Origin: Pieris napi
Taxonomy: Eukaryota; Arthropoda; Insecta; Lepidoptera; Pieridae
Direction: 5' to 3'
Assembly (NCBI RefSeq): GCF_905475465.1
Contig: NC_062248.1
Coordinates: 10,168,001-10,232,000, forward strand
Length of the DNA: 64,000 nucleotides
The first letter of the stretch is position 1. Each line of letters starts with the position of its first letter. This document shows, piece after piece, positions 24,973-37,700 of the stretch. The notes beneath the pieces were generated by a model that saw nothing but the letters and a program-made list of their open reading frames with translations, had not been told where the DNA came from and did no database searches. The translations under genes were made by a program, and so were the position numbers.

Positions 24973-25660
24973 ATTGTATTACTAAAGAAATGTAATTAAT
25001 AAAATCATGTATAATAATACATATCGTAAATTTCATTACTATATAGAAAGCTAGGTCCTACGCCTGCTATCGTGATACTCCAGCCGTGTAGGAAATCCGA
25101 CACCATAGTACCACCAGTTACCACCAAGTGTAAAGTGTGGTTCTTTAGATAACGTATCTGGCCCACATGGGACTACCTAAATACACCGAAGCTGTGTTGA
25201 ACTCTACCTTTATTTATTAGTCCTAAACCAACATGTATGCTTAAAAAATGCAAGAAAATACATTTCACAAATTTTATAAACATACGCATCAATTATATTA
25301 GAACATAAAAATTCCAAAATAGCAAGAAAATATGAAACACAAGCAAACAGCAAAGGAAACGAAATAGAAACTTAAACTTAGAAGTGTTAAATGCCGGTCA
25401 TAATCGTTTGCAAATAATAAAAAAGTCAAAAACAGATTTTATATCATAAGAAAAACACAAATTTAGCACTGGGAACCCACCCAAAATGCAAGCGTTTAAA
25501 TGATTTCCATCCAAGATCTCTTTACAAATCGTAGCAAATAAAATTTTCTATTTCAAAATGATTTTTCAAAGCATTCAGCAATTTAGTACCTAGTTTAGTT
25601 ATTCCACCGTGGCATAGTGGTTAAGGTATATGATGATGATGACCACAGAAGCTTCAATCT

Positions 25661-25777
25661 CCCTCCTTATCAGAATGCCAAATCATAAAATGACTGCTTC
25701 ACGACTGATTTGAGCGCGACCGCCGCTGCGAAAACCGCTGTGCGAGTTCGAAAAGTGAGTTACAGAACCGCAAGGCT
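25661..25777. mobile_element. Foldback element, right half (CpG-rich subfamily)
   Basis: Right arm only, with the gagcgcgaccgccgctgcga variant and the gcaaggct end. Immediately upstream (25606-25635) is a short tRNA-like ccgtggcatagtggttaagg stretch. Confidence 0.75.
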
Positions 25778-27290
25778 ATAATTCACTGTACAACGTTAGA
25801 AGCCACAATTGATAATCACTTAGTCTATCACTCCTCTATAATTATAAGTATCATCATCACCATCAATGGTTATAGCCCCTAGTAGGCCTCCTCAAGTACG
25901 CTTCACCATCGCAATCTATCCAGTGCTTCCCGCGTCCAATTCGAACCCCAATTGTTTCGAGGTCCTTGACAAATCCAAGTATAAAAATCTTTAATATATG
26001 CAAATATAAATATACATATACATCTTTCACCAAAAAGTCGTGACCTCTATATTTCACTCATAACTATATTAGTCTGTCAATACGATAAAAATTCTTCGAA
26101 TCCTGAGTCATAAGAAAATTTATACAAGCTACTCGCATCGGCTTCGCACTATACTTTTACTTTACATTGTAAAATCAAATTACTGTTTTTTACTAAAATA
26201 AATAAACATATATTTCCGTGATGCTTACTTCAGCAAATCAAAATAAAAATCTTCAATAGTATTTATAAGTTGGGGCGATATATAGGCGATATGTACGGGG
26301 TCACGCGCCCCTACGCTTTTGTTGTCGTGAATGACGTTTTTTACAATTCGATCTGAAGCTTCTTTATATTGTATTGTTATTTGTTAAATAGAAAAATAGC
26401 ATAGTAGAGGCGAGACGACTCGCCCCAACCCGCCTATGAATATATATAGATATAATATACATAATATATTCTTAATATAATTTAAGGTACCTGCGTATAC
26501 CTATAGATTTTCTTACATTATTTTCCTTACTTTTCTTGGAGTTGTATTAGTTTATTTACGTTTACGTTTCAAGAATTGCATCAAACGAAATAGTATACTT
26601 TTTTTTAATAAAATTATTTTTTGTATTAATATTAATATTTTTTTCAATTTTAAAAATAAAAATCTATTTCAACATTATAGATAATTTTATTAATAATGAA
26701 ACAAAAAGAAAAAAATAAAACTATCAAAATTATATAATTCTCAAACTTCATTAATAATTATAATAATAATGATTTATTTATTACTTTAATTGCAGTTATA
26801 TTCTTAATATATATATATTTGTATAAAAATTTGAAAAATAGCAAAATGTCTATAGAAAACGTCCTATTTTGTTATCAATTAAGTTTCCTTTTTATTTAAT
26901 TATGTAAATTGTACCTACTGTATTTCTGTAAATAAAATAAAACTCATTTATTAAGATAAAGATTTATTGCGTTATTTACTGAAGCGCTAATTACAACAAA
27001 GAAAATAGAAGTTTTATTGCACATGAAAAGCTTTTCTTAATACAGACAGTTATTACAAAATTTGTTAAACGTATTGGGAAATGACAGGAATAGTACCCAT
27101 CCGTCAGTTAGTAGAGCGCTTAAATTAGATGCGCGCGCGTCGGTTCTTTATTTGTTTATAGTGATTTTGTGTAATAAAGTATTTGGATGTTTTAAAATGA
27201 AGCGAAGAAAACGCAGCCGTCGTATACGCATTAGATTTGATATGAATGAGGTATTACAGTTAATTTTTTTTTCACTTTTTTTTATAGTTA
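25778..27290. other. Gene-free stretch
   Basis: Very AT-rich from 26440 to 26950. A block near 26270-26400 (cgatctgaagcttctttata) has a relative near 14440-14480, probably an unnamed repeat. Confidence 0.5.
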
Positions 27291-27299
27291 ATAAAAAAA

Positions 27300-27460
27300 A
27301 ATACAATATACGACCTCCCGAGTGAAAGCCTCCTCCAAATTCCACTTGTCTCTCATCCTCGCCACCATTTGCCAATCATTCCTCGTTTTCCCTTTTATTC
27401 CACCTTCCCAGGTTTCTGGTGGGAATACTTTCTTCTCCCCACTTGGCCATTTCAAGTACT
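27300..27460 (-). pseudogene. LINE ORF C-terminal remnant, minus strand
   Basis: The minus strand reads EKKVFPPETWEGGIKGKT and RNDWQMVARMRDKWNLEEAF. The WxxMARxRxxWxxLEEA pattern is typical of the last residues of some LINE reverse transcriptases. A shorter copy (MARMRKKWKNLEAF) lies on the minus strand near 10790-10850. Confidence 0.4.
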
Positions 27461-28009
27461 TCATTCAAGTCTTTTTGACACATCTGTCATCACAAACGCG
27501 GGCTCACTTCCACTGAAACTTTTTAGAATGTCTTTTTCAATAAATACTTGGTCTGGCCATAAATACTGTTACAATTAAAAATAAACAAAATATTACATTT
27601 GAATTTGGAATCTGTCATTTTTATATGATTGTTCATTATGTTTTCTTATTTTGGCGCCAATACATTGTACAATATTTTGCGGTATTAAAATGGAGTGTGG
27701 TGATAGAGATAACCCAATCGCTGTGATTGCATTACACAAAGTAGGTATGGAGCCAAATTAATTTTTAAAACTCTCCATACGCTTGGTATTAGTCAAATAT
27801 TTGTATACCGGGCTAAGAATAGGTACAATGTGACCTCCTCTGTTTGCAGCAGTAAGTTAAAGCAGTAAGGGAAAGAATTCAAAGTAATCCGAAAGCAAAA
27901 GATTTTATGATTGAAGATAGCACCTAGAACCATGTCGCGTATTTTAAAAGACGACTTAGGACTGTAGCCTATAAGAGACGTACTGGTCATTTCTTAAGTG
28001 GTAACTTCT

Positions 28010-28280
28010 TTTTTTTCTTTTTTTTTTAAATACAATTCACACCAATTGACCTAGTCCCATGCTAAGCTGGTGAAGCTTGTGTTATGGGCAACTAGGCAAC
28101 TAGGCAACGGATATACATACATATTATAGATAGATATACATATAAATACATATTTAAACACCCAAGACCTAAGAACAACACCAAATGCTCATCACATCGA
28201 TGTTCGCCTCAGCCGGGGATCGAACCCGGGACCCATGGAATCGCAGTCAGGGGTACTAACCACTAGACCAATGAGTCGTC
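28010..28280 (-). repeat. tRNA-derived SINE B, minus strand
   Basis: On the minus strand: ttggtctagtggttagtacc (box A), gtcccgggttcgatcccc (box B), a body with cgatgtgatgagcatttggt, and an A-rich 3' tail. The head resembles a tRNA but has no matching acceptor stem. Confidence 0.8.
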
Positions 28281-28782
28281 AAATTAATTTCCTTAATTTC
28301 CAATTTAAAAAAGAATACGGTGGTAAAATCGAAACAACTACTGAAGCAGTACGCAAAGGGAGGTAACATATTTTTTTTTTACGAATGAGAAATTTTTTAT
28401 AGTTCAGCAACATTTTAATAAACAAAATAACCGTATTTATGCTCAAAGCTCTATTTTACTATTTTCTATACTATTCGGGCACATTCATACTTATGTGTAC
28501 TACAAATAGTAATTTGTGCGCAATTAATATTCATTCATAGCCAGCCTTCGAAAACACGACCTCAGAGTGACTCGTGTCTAGGGTTAACTCACTATCATTA
28601 CAAGCGCTAAGCCGAAAAATAAATCATATCAGATTACACTGACATCAAGATTCGTCTTATTATGAGAAACCGAAATAAACATCAGATTTCCCCTTTTATG
28701 CGACTCAATTTTTCAAGATATACTCAGTGAACTGTCAGAGCATTGTTAGAGAATCGCGTTCGTTTTCTTTACCAACAGCAGT

Positions 28783-28786
<4 letters not shown>

Positions 28787-28818
<32 letters not shown>
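28787..28818. repeat. (CA)n microsatellite
   Basis: About 16 CA units. Confidence 0.9.
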
Positions 28819-28823
<5 letters not shown>

Positions 28824-29075
28824 AACAGTAAAACACCTCTCACACTTTGAAATCAATTTTCCTTTACTTTATAATTTATGAATGGTTTTTTTTTCTCTCA
28901 GTGTTTGCTAGAAGTGCTTGTCAATGTGTAGCATTTTATTTTTCTTGTACCAATGTATCTGTGAGCGTTAGCAAGCTTTTGTAAATATGAAAAAGCTTTT
29001 GATTACATGCATATCTGAAACATTAATAATTCAAACCAAAATATCAATTATTCATGTACTACACTTTTGAACAAA

Positions 29076-29310
29076 AAATAATGATTTCAAATTTACATTT
29101 ACTGCCAGTTCTCTTAGGGCGTAGAACGTTAATCGCAAAGGTTTTTTACAAAATATTTGTAAGCTAAAACTATTACACCATGCTCCTCACATCTTAAAGC
29201 AATTAATTATAATAATAAAAAGAAATATGAAAACCGTTTCACCTCTATCAGCAAGACACGAAGAAATAGGAGCATGTACTACTGCGGGAACAATAACCAA
29301 ACACGTAATA
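29076..29310 (-). mobile_element. LINE 3' end (family C), decayed
   Basis: Recognisable blocks: actgccagttctcttagggc, cacctctatcagcaagacac and cgggaacaataaccaaacac. Confidence 0.5.
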
Positions 29311-31573
29311 TAAAATCGTAAGAAAGTCTGAAGTATAGGGATACATGTACAAATTATATGGCAAGTCCAATTGGTCAAATCGGTAACTATAGTATTGCCG
29401 ATACGACGATACGATGTAGATATTGCTAAGGACAGAAATAACCAGAAAGATAATAAACATGAAACATAAATAATGATTGTCTGTGCATGTACGATAATGT
29501 AATAAATGATAATATTATAGTGATAAATATAATAGGAAATTTCTTATTAACATTTATCACCATGTGAATATATATATGTATATGTTTGTACAAAGTATGT
29601 GTATAAAATAAGGCCCGCGCCACAAGAGTCGGGGATATTAAGAAATTTAAAAATGAAAATATAAAAAAATCGTGATAAAAAATCTAGATAAAATTATAAT
29701 AATAGTAGAATATATAATAATAGAATATAAACAAATAAAATAAAAGTAAACTAGAACAAAAAACTTATGTTTAAATAAGCTCATAGTGTATATTATTTGT
29801 AACACAATAAACACACAAAAAGGCGTCAAGCGTAAAAACTTATGCTTAACAACCGAATATTTTTATCATTAATTATTTCCGTGGAATAGCTTAGGAAAAA
29901 AAAGCATAAAATGTATTATAAATAATAGATAAAGTTTCTTAATAGATAATCATTTTTAACGAGTTAAGTTATGTGGATAGAAACATATTAAAAATTACAT
30001 GACTTTAGCAAGCACATACACATATTCCACATAATTTTATATATACACATTTTATTCAGACCTTGTAGTCTAATGTTATTTCTTAAAGAATATTATTGTT
30101 TATATTTAATTGTTTGTAATATAATTATTATATATTTTAGAATAGATAGCGTGTAAATGATTTGACTTTAATAAATAAACAAAATATTAAGTAAAGCCAC
30201 CGTAAAAGCCTTAACAGATGTCCTGTTGACACATCGTTCACAAACAAGTGACACGTATTTCTCAGTAATGATCTACACCTTTGTGGCGACAGTTTTACGA
30301 ACAAAATATGCTTATGGTAAGTTTATAACCCTTACAAAATAGACTGTATAAGTAAAAATTAATAAGACTGGGCCACACACATCCTATTTTAAATTATGTT
30401 TACAGACCTGACTTTGGTGAATATTTTGTGTGCTTAATTTTCATTTAGTTTAATAATTAATGTAGACCGTTTATTTAAAAAAATCATAAATAAAAGACAC
30501 CGCAATGGAGTAGTTTACATTACAAAAACGTCATATACGTTCTCTCTCTCTCTCTCTCTTCAGTCGGTAGCTCATGTCTGTTTCCATCGGTTTCTGTCCA
30601 GTGTCTCTCTTACAACAGTGTGTTTTGAGGACGATAAGTCACTTCATCTGGTGGGTGAACGGTCTTTTGTGTTACCAACCACGATCAGTTTCACCAAGTT
30701 TTTATTGTTTCTGCGCATTGAATGGCTAACACATGATGTAATTAATAAATAATAGTGATATTATTAAAAATGATTAAATTCTTGGTCCTAACCTTTCTCT
30801 TTTTAACTGGAAGAAAGTATTATTTTCTCTTAATTTTTACGACACGGAACAAATCAAACAATATTAATGGCATGTCATTTGAAAAAAAATGTAATAAATT
30901 ATTGTGATTAGAAATTATTATACGCCAAACATGTGTATAATTAAGTGCAGAATAATTTATGCTGAATATTAATAGGTTATGATATTAATAGGCATATTAA
31001 TTAAAATTTACATGATTGTCAAAATTTGCGTGTTAAGTATAAATAATATATTTGTAATGGAAAATATATTGCTAAATATTGATATGATATTATGAACAAA
31101 ATAAAATTGTTGTTAATCTCTTTAATAAAGGCTCTATACATTTTGTGTGAGACTTCTACATATTTTAATTAATATTTTTTTCAGCTTAGTCTGAAGTCGG
31201 TTTTTGGTTCTAAGACATCCTTATAATGCTTTATTTTATTGGTTTAAATGCGCGTATATAAATAAAATTAATAAGTGCACGGTCCGGTAATCAACTTATG
31301 ACCACAGAGTCCAGAATTGTTTAAAAATAAATTTACACCTCTACTAATACATCACCAAAAATTTTTTGAAAATTAATTCAATCAAATGTCACCATTTAAT
31401 TATCAATGTATCCAGAAGTTTTTAGTCGTCTTTTGTTTTTCAATAATCAGGGGGGGGGGAACAACGTAAAACAAATGAGACACGACAAAATTAAAATTCT
31501 ACGTCCGTTTGTACACAAGCAAACGCATGCTTCAGTTCATATATTCAGAATAGTTTCATGTCTCTAGGACACG
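29311..31573 (+). other. Region upstream of trp: AT-rich, expected to hold promoter and 5' non-coding exon
   Basis: No frame or clear repeat. The block 30541-30690 has higher GC and lies 0.9-1.0 kb before the start codon. I cannot place a transcription start. Confidence 0.4.
30540..30560. repeat. (TC)n tract about 1 kb upstream of trp exon 1
   Basis: Ten TC units opening a less AT-rich block (30541-30690). The block might contain a 5' non-coding trp exon, but nothing proves it. Confidence 0.7.
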
Positions 31574-31731
31574 ATGAACCGCGGCTCCAGGGAGGAGCTT
31601 CTCGGCAGCTCCCAGGAAGCCCTGCGGAACAGCCAGCATGACCTCAGGAACGTCTACGAGCGCCCACTAACGAGAGAAGAGAAGACATTTCTACTTAACG
31701 CCGATCGGGGAGACTATGCAACTGTAAAACG
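31574..31731 (+). CDS. trp: trp exon 1 (start codon)
   Basis: This encodes residues 1-52 plus two bases of Arg53. The ATG begins MNRGSREELLGSSQEAL, preceded by an acceptor-like ctctag (31562-31567), so a 5' non-coding exon is likely but not located. The segment TREEKTFLLNADRGDYATVKR matches the start of the ankyrin region in TRP proteins. The donor is gtagga at 31732, and a Helitron-like element begins only 27 bp into the intron. Confidence 0.88.
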
Positions 31732-34700
31732 GTAGGAACTACACATGTTTATCTATTACTAGCTGATCCAGCAAACGTCGTTTTGCCATGTATATTTAAA
31801 AAAAAGTAGGTGTTGATCGTAGAGGGGTGAAAAAAGTAGGGGTTGTATGTATTTTTTAATGCTGTATCAAAAAAAAATAAAAAAACAAAATTTATCTAAA
31901 AATTTCAAAAATATAATTTAGGGGTCGACTACCCATTTAGGGGGATGAAAAATAGATGTTGTCCGATTCTCAGACATACCCAATATGCACACAAAATTTT
32001 ATGAGAATCGGTCAAGCCGTTTCGGAGGAGTTTAACTACAAACACCGCGACACGAGAATTTTATATATTAGATTAAGTTATATTTTATTTATTAACACTT
32101 CTCCTTCAAAGTTTACTTTATTAATAACCAAAATACCGGTAACAAGCGATCACTCCAATAGAGAGGAAGAGAGAAATAAATACAAATAACAGTTTAGAAC
32201 CGGACACTGAAATTTAAAAAAAAATCTACATGTGGAATCACAAAAAAGGTTTTAAAACACGCAAATCGCCATGCTTATAAAACTAAGAAAACCTGGGTGA
32301 GCAAAATGTACAGCTTTAGCTCGAATATGTCTATTAGAAAAAACAAATGATCTCGAACAGCCTTGCGATTCTGTAACTCACTTTTCGAACTCACACAGCG
32401 GTTTTCACAGCAGTCATTTTACGATTAGGCATTCTGATAAACAATAAACAACAAGCTCCCTCCTAGTATTGTCTTTTATTGACACAACTTTTAGACATAG
32501 AAAAACACTTTTTTAACGGATTTGAAGTTATACGGAATAGAGGACAGTGGACACCGTGAGCCACACAACTCACACAACGCGATTCTGTGACTCACTTTTC
32601 GAACTCACACAGCGTGAGTTCGAAAAGTGAGTTACAGAATCGCAAGGCTGATACCGAATTCTGAGATTCATGTCGATGATGGATTTAATTAGCATTAAAT
32701 ATTTTAGCATCTGCAATTAAGCCTATCCATCGAAAAGTTTAAAAAAAAATTTATTTATTTACAAAACTTATATATTTTATTTATTAATAAACAATATAGA
32801 GCATGGCAAGACACTCGCGGCCCATCTTATTATGTGCCGTGGCTATCAGAATCCTTACTTTAAAAATTACTATTAATATGATTGTAGCTTCTGACATTCA
32901 ACATGCCCTTCTAACTTTGCAATCAATATCGTTTTAATTTCGATTCAATCAGAAGCCGCCAAGAAACAAATGCCAGGTCGTTGTAAGGGAATCACTATAA
33001 CAGCATAATCTTGTTTGTCTCCTCGTGCATTTGTATGTCACGGTTAAAAGTAATGCCATTTATCCGGATAGACTGTATTTAATTGCCTTGGATTAAATGA
33101 TTTAGGTTACTGTGCTAAGACATAACTCTGAAGCCGAGCTGATTTTTACACGACTCTACTAATGAATTGTCTATTGACTGATATATTACTGTATATTTAG
33201 GCTGTAATATATAAAGAGTAGTGTAACTAACAACAACAACAGTGGCGATACAACCGTTTTGAAGTTATACTTCTTTAGGCGCGTTATGAAAAATGGATGA
33301 GAGTGAAATTTTACGATACGCGCGCACCGTGACACAAAATTAACAGAATGAAGTTGCCCACGGAAGATGCTACGGCATTGGACATAATTTAAAAACAACA
33401 TTCGAATAATAATAGTATTTATGTTACACTTAATGTAAGAGAATAATAATAAATCTTTATTTTTCAAATGTAAACTGAACTTTATTGACTATAATGACTC
33501 CTTTTCCAGTCTTTGATTATTTAATTGTAATTAATTATATGCATGCAATCAAAAACTATTCTCAATAATGCCAAAGAAGTATAACTTCCTACGCGCGTAC
33601 ACTCACCTTTTTTTTAGATTGGGCCTCAAATTTTTATGTATCTGTTTCATGATCCTTTTATCCCTAAGTAGATGATCAACCTTCTGTACCTGTACACGCT
33701 GTCACATTTTTGGGCTTAAGACACGTAGGTTTCCTCACGATGTTTTCCTTCACCGTTCGAGCGAATATTAAATAGACAGAAAGTCCATTCAAGCACAGCC
33801 GGTGATCAAACTACGACCTCAAGAATGAAAGTCCGCTCTAAAGAGTAGTGTAAACCCAATTATAGATACAAGTTGTGTCAAATAACATTTCGTAGTCTTG
33901 GCGAGAATTAATTACCGTATTTACGTAACACATCGTTTAACTATTGAGTGTTACGTATAGAACAAATTCTTATTCTCTTATTGGCATTTTTAATTATATA
34001 TAATACATTCATAATTTCGAGAACTCGCCAAAACTCATCTCTAGGCAAGATGGCGTAAACAAACTTTTTGGCGTGTTAGTTATGATTATTAAAATACACA
34101 TATCATGATTCGATTAAAGTCAGTCACGAAATTGAACCAAAACACTCCAAGATATATTAATAACAAGCATGTTGCATGGTCAATTCGATTAATCTGTTCG
34201 TGAATTATTATAAATAATTTACAGATTACGATGTGTATCAATAAAACTTATTTTTCATACTGTCAAAAAGACTATTGTGGTCAGAGACAACCACATCAAG
34301 ACATAATGAAGTACATAATTAAGTCTAGGCCGGTTGCTGAAATTGGTACTACCGTCGTCATTTTGGCGCATACAATAAATAGTTTTACTATCTACCAACA
34401 TCTAACAAAAAATATATATATATGTTTATAATGGAACATAAGATACACGTATCGCTGATTCCAGGTCATTAAATTTGAATTTGTAGGCATCCCTACTCAT
34501 CGGCAAAGAAGACAGAGGGTGTAGGCCGAGAGAAAAAGCCGGCATAAAAAAACTCTCGGTACACTTTTAAAATAGCAAATCAAAAACCCAACTAAAATCT
34601 ATAACTGTTTATTCCTTACATTATTAATTACAACGGCAAAGTTTTAATTATCGAACGGTTCTGATTGCTAGGTATCTTAAAACCTATCATATCAGTTGTT

Positions 34701-37700
34701 AGGTACAGTTTGTGTTACATTTATTTAAGCCGAGAACTGTATTTTCTAGATACTAGTATACATTTTTTTATTAAGACATTTCAATAAATTATTAAATTAG
34801 CCTGTGTGTCTTCAAATTATTCCCCTTATAATGGTTAACTTTTATTTACTGGCAATAATAAGGACCAAAACAGCTACGCTTTTACCGGCCAAGAATAGTA
34901 TGTGTATGGCATTGTATAATGTGATATTATTATGTTGCCATATCTGCGCCATCCATAGATTATATTTACCAACTCATAGAAGATAAAATATTGACTTAAT
35001 AAGTTTTTTTAATGATTTAAGTGGTATTTCCTGATTGCCGTGGCTTTAATAGACCCTTTAATTAATTAAATCAATTGTTTTTAGGTTGATAGACGAGTAT
35101 GCATCAAAACCAGATGTATTGGATATCAACTGCGTAGACCCACTGAACAGGTCAGCGCTCATCGCTGCCATTGAAAATGAAAACATCGAACTTATAAGAC
35201 TTTTCCTCGAAGCTGGCATCAAAGTTAAGGTAATTAAAAATTCTCGCCACCTCCGTTATTTAAATTGCTTACTTTTCTGTGACACCTTGCGTGATTTGGC
35301 TCATCACTACATATTTTGAAACAATATCCATCGGATATGATCGATGGAAACATATTGCACAGACTTTCATGCTTTTCACAAGTAGATTATGAGGTAAGGT
35401 ATAATATTTCAAGTCTTTGGATAAATTGGTTGGAATATAAGGATATGTTTGAAAGTCAGATGAAACACGTAACCGCGATATGCTTCTCCCTTGTAAAAAA
35501 ACTGGCCGCAATATCGTATAGAACATTAATATGTATTTCTTTACTGACGAGTCATAAGTGTACATAATGTTACCTATGTGACATATGTATGATGTATATG
35601 TATGATGAAATTATTTTTTATATTTTTTTTTATAATTTATTTATTTATTTCGTGATCCTAAAGTTAATAAATAATAACAAACAATTACACTGAAAATATA
35701 GCCAGAGATGGAATACATAATATTTTACTACAAAAAGGTTCAAATTGTTCAAAAGGAAACAAACAATAAAAATTATTCAATACATTTAACTAAGTGATGC
35801 CTAATTTGGCTGTGATGTGTGATGTTGTGAAGGTGAGGGTAAGTACGTGAAGGTGAGCATGTGGGGTATGCTCACGATGCAGGTGATTGTGCGCTTTGGA
35901 TATTCTTAATAATCCTTTTAACCATATTCCGTGATGGCTTAAACAAGTCAAGGCTTAAATATTGGTCGTTGTATGTCCGGGCTGCGCGATACAAAACTGA
36001 GTTTTTTGAGTAGTTATATAAATAAAAAAATGTAGAACAGCTCGGTAGCGGTTCTTGGATGGATGATCAAATAAATGAAACAGCATGGTCGAAGCTAAGT
36101 GTCAACTGTCTTTATTCGTTTTAAACTAGGCCTTATATCTAACATAAAATTCAGAGGTTGCGACGCTGACGTAACAAAATCTGTGTATCTGTGTTTTTAT
36201 GTAATAGGAGGTAAATAGGAGGCTCACCTAAACTAAACCTATTTTATTTATTTACTAAGAAGATTTACAGCACAATACAGAAATAGATGTATATATATAA
36301 CATTGTGGGCCAATGAAAAATCTTCACATATCAAATTTTCCATATGTACGCTCCGCGATTATGAAAAATACCAAATAAGTAGGTACTCTTAAAATAGCAC
36401 AACATGAAAATAAAATAAACACACAGGCTAGAGCGGGAGCACAAGAACAAGCATAATTAGTTTTTTTTTTGTAAATAAGTAATAATAAATAATAATATAT
36501 CAATGTCAACAGTTAACACATTAAATCTGTTCGCTGCTCCAACCATGAAATTGCTCCCTCTATAATTGTACTATATCTACATATAATATGTTCATGTTTC
36601 TTAGCGTTTTGTTACATGTACGTAGGTTTATTTTGCTTAATAGCTCGGTACAATCGACCGTACCAGTAGCTATTTTCATTAGGTAGACAGTGTCCGCAAT
36701 ATCACGTTGTGACAAGTGACTAAGAGACACATCTGTCAAAGAATATAAGTGATGTCGATCTATTGGACACTCTCGGAAACGAGAATGTTATATTTATGAA
36801 TGTATGAAAAATTAAGGTGCTCATTTATTACTACCAAAACTGACATTTTACAATTGATTGGCTACATGTTATTGTTAACATTTCGTTTGCGGTTTTTATT
36901 AACTACTATATATGTAACTTAACTAACGTTATGTTACATATATTTAAAAAAACCTGTCTTGGCCTCAGATTTCTGAATCTGTTTAATTATTATCATTTTT
37001 TAAATCTAATATGCAAGTAGGTGATCAGCCTCCAATGCCTGATACACGCCGTCTACTTTTTGAGTCTAAGACATGTCGGTTTCCTCACGATGTTTTCCTC
37101 GTTCTAGCAAATGTTAAATGCGCACATAGAAAGAAACTCCATTGGTGCACAGCCGGGGATCGAACCTACAACCTCAGGGATGAGAGTCGCACGCTGAAGC
37201 CACTAGGCCAACACGGCTTCTATATGTATATATTGTTGCAAAATAAAAACTAGGCGGTATTGTAGTCAGTAGAAATTGAAGTAGGAAAAATCATTCCATT
37301 AATTTACATGTTTATAGACATAGCGTGAGTCATGTAAACAAAAGCTTAATTTGCTAAGTAATGATTGTCGTAATACATTGGGTCATTTAAATTCTACATA
37401 CATTTAATTGCTATTTTACGACGCCTCTTTGAGATGAAGTTTTTAATCGAAGAAGATTCTCGTAGCTGGCGTTTTAAGAGGATGGCGCAGTTTCTTGCCT
37501 TCTTCTCGACCTCTGCTCTACCAATTTCCTCTTCTTTTTTAATAGAGCAGGGTAAACGGACAGGAAACAGGAAACCTGATGTTAAGTGATACCGCCCATA
37601 GACACTCTCATTTCAGAGAGCGTTGCTAGCCTTTAAAGAATACCGATGGTATGCTCTTTTCTTAAACCCTACGTTGAATTTGGAAATAAATGTATATAAA

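Noticed and set aside
27182..27250. MKRRKRSRRIRIRFDMNE, a short basic open stretch with a possible donor after it
   Set aside because: Only about 18 codons, no partner exon found, and AT-rich low-information sequence follows. Not enough to call a gene.
28200..28280. Minus-strand tRNA-like sequence with good A and B boxes
   Set aside because: It continues directly into the SINE B body seen again at 56166 and has no paired acceptor stem, so it is a SINE head and not a functional tRNA. The same applies to all SINE A heads.
35316..35567. Overlapping + and - frames downstream of trp exon 2
   Set aside because: They lie in intron 2, show no homology and partly overlap a LINE family C tail (about 35521-35580).
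36128..36510. Possible extra exon of trp in intron 2
   Set aside because: trp exons 2 and 3 join in phase and give an uninterrupted ankyrin segment matching the family, leaving no missing residues.
37011..37253. 80-codon + frame in trp intron 2
   Set aside because: It is the minus-strand SINE A read in the plus direction; the same peptide appears from other copies (for example 54157-54339).
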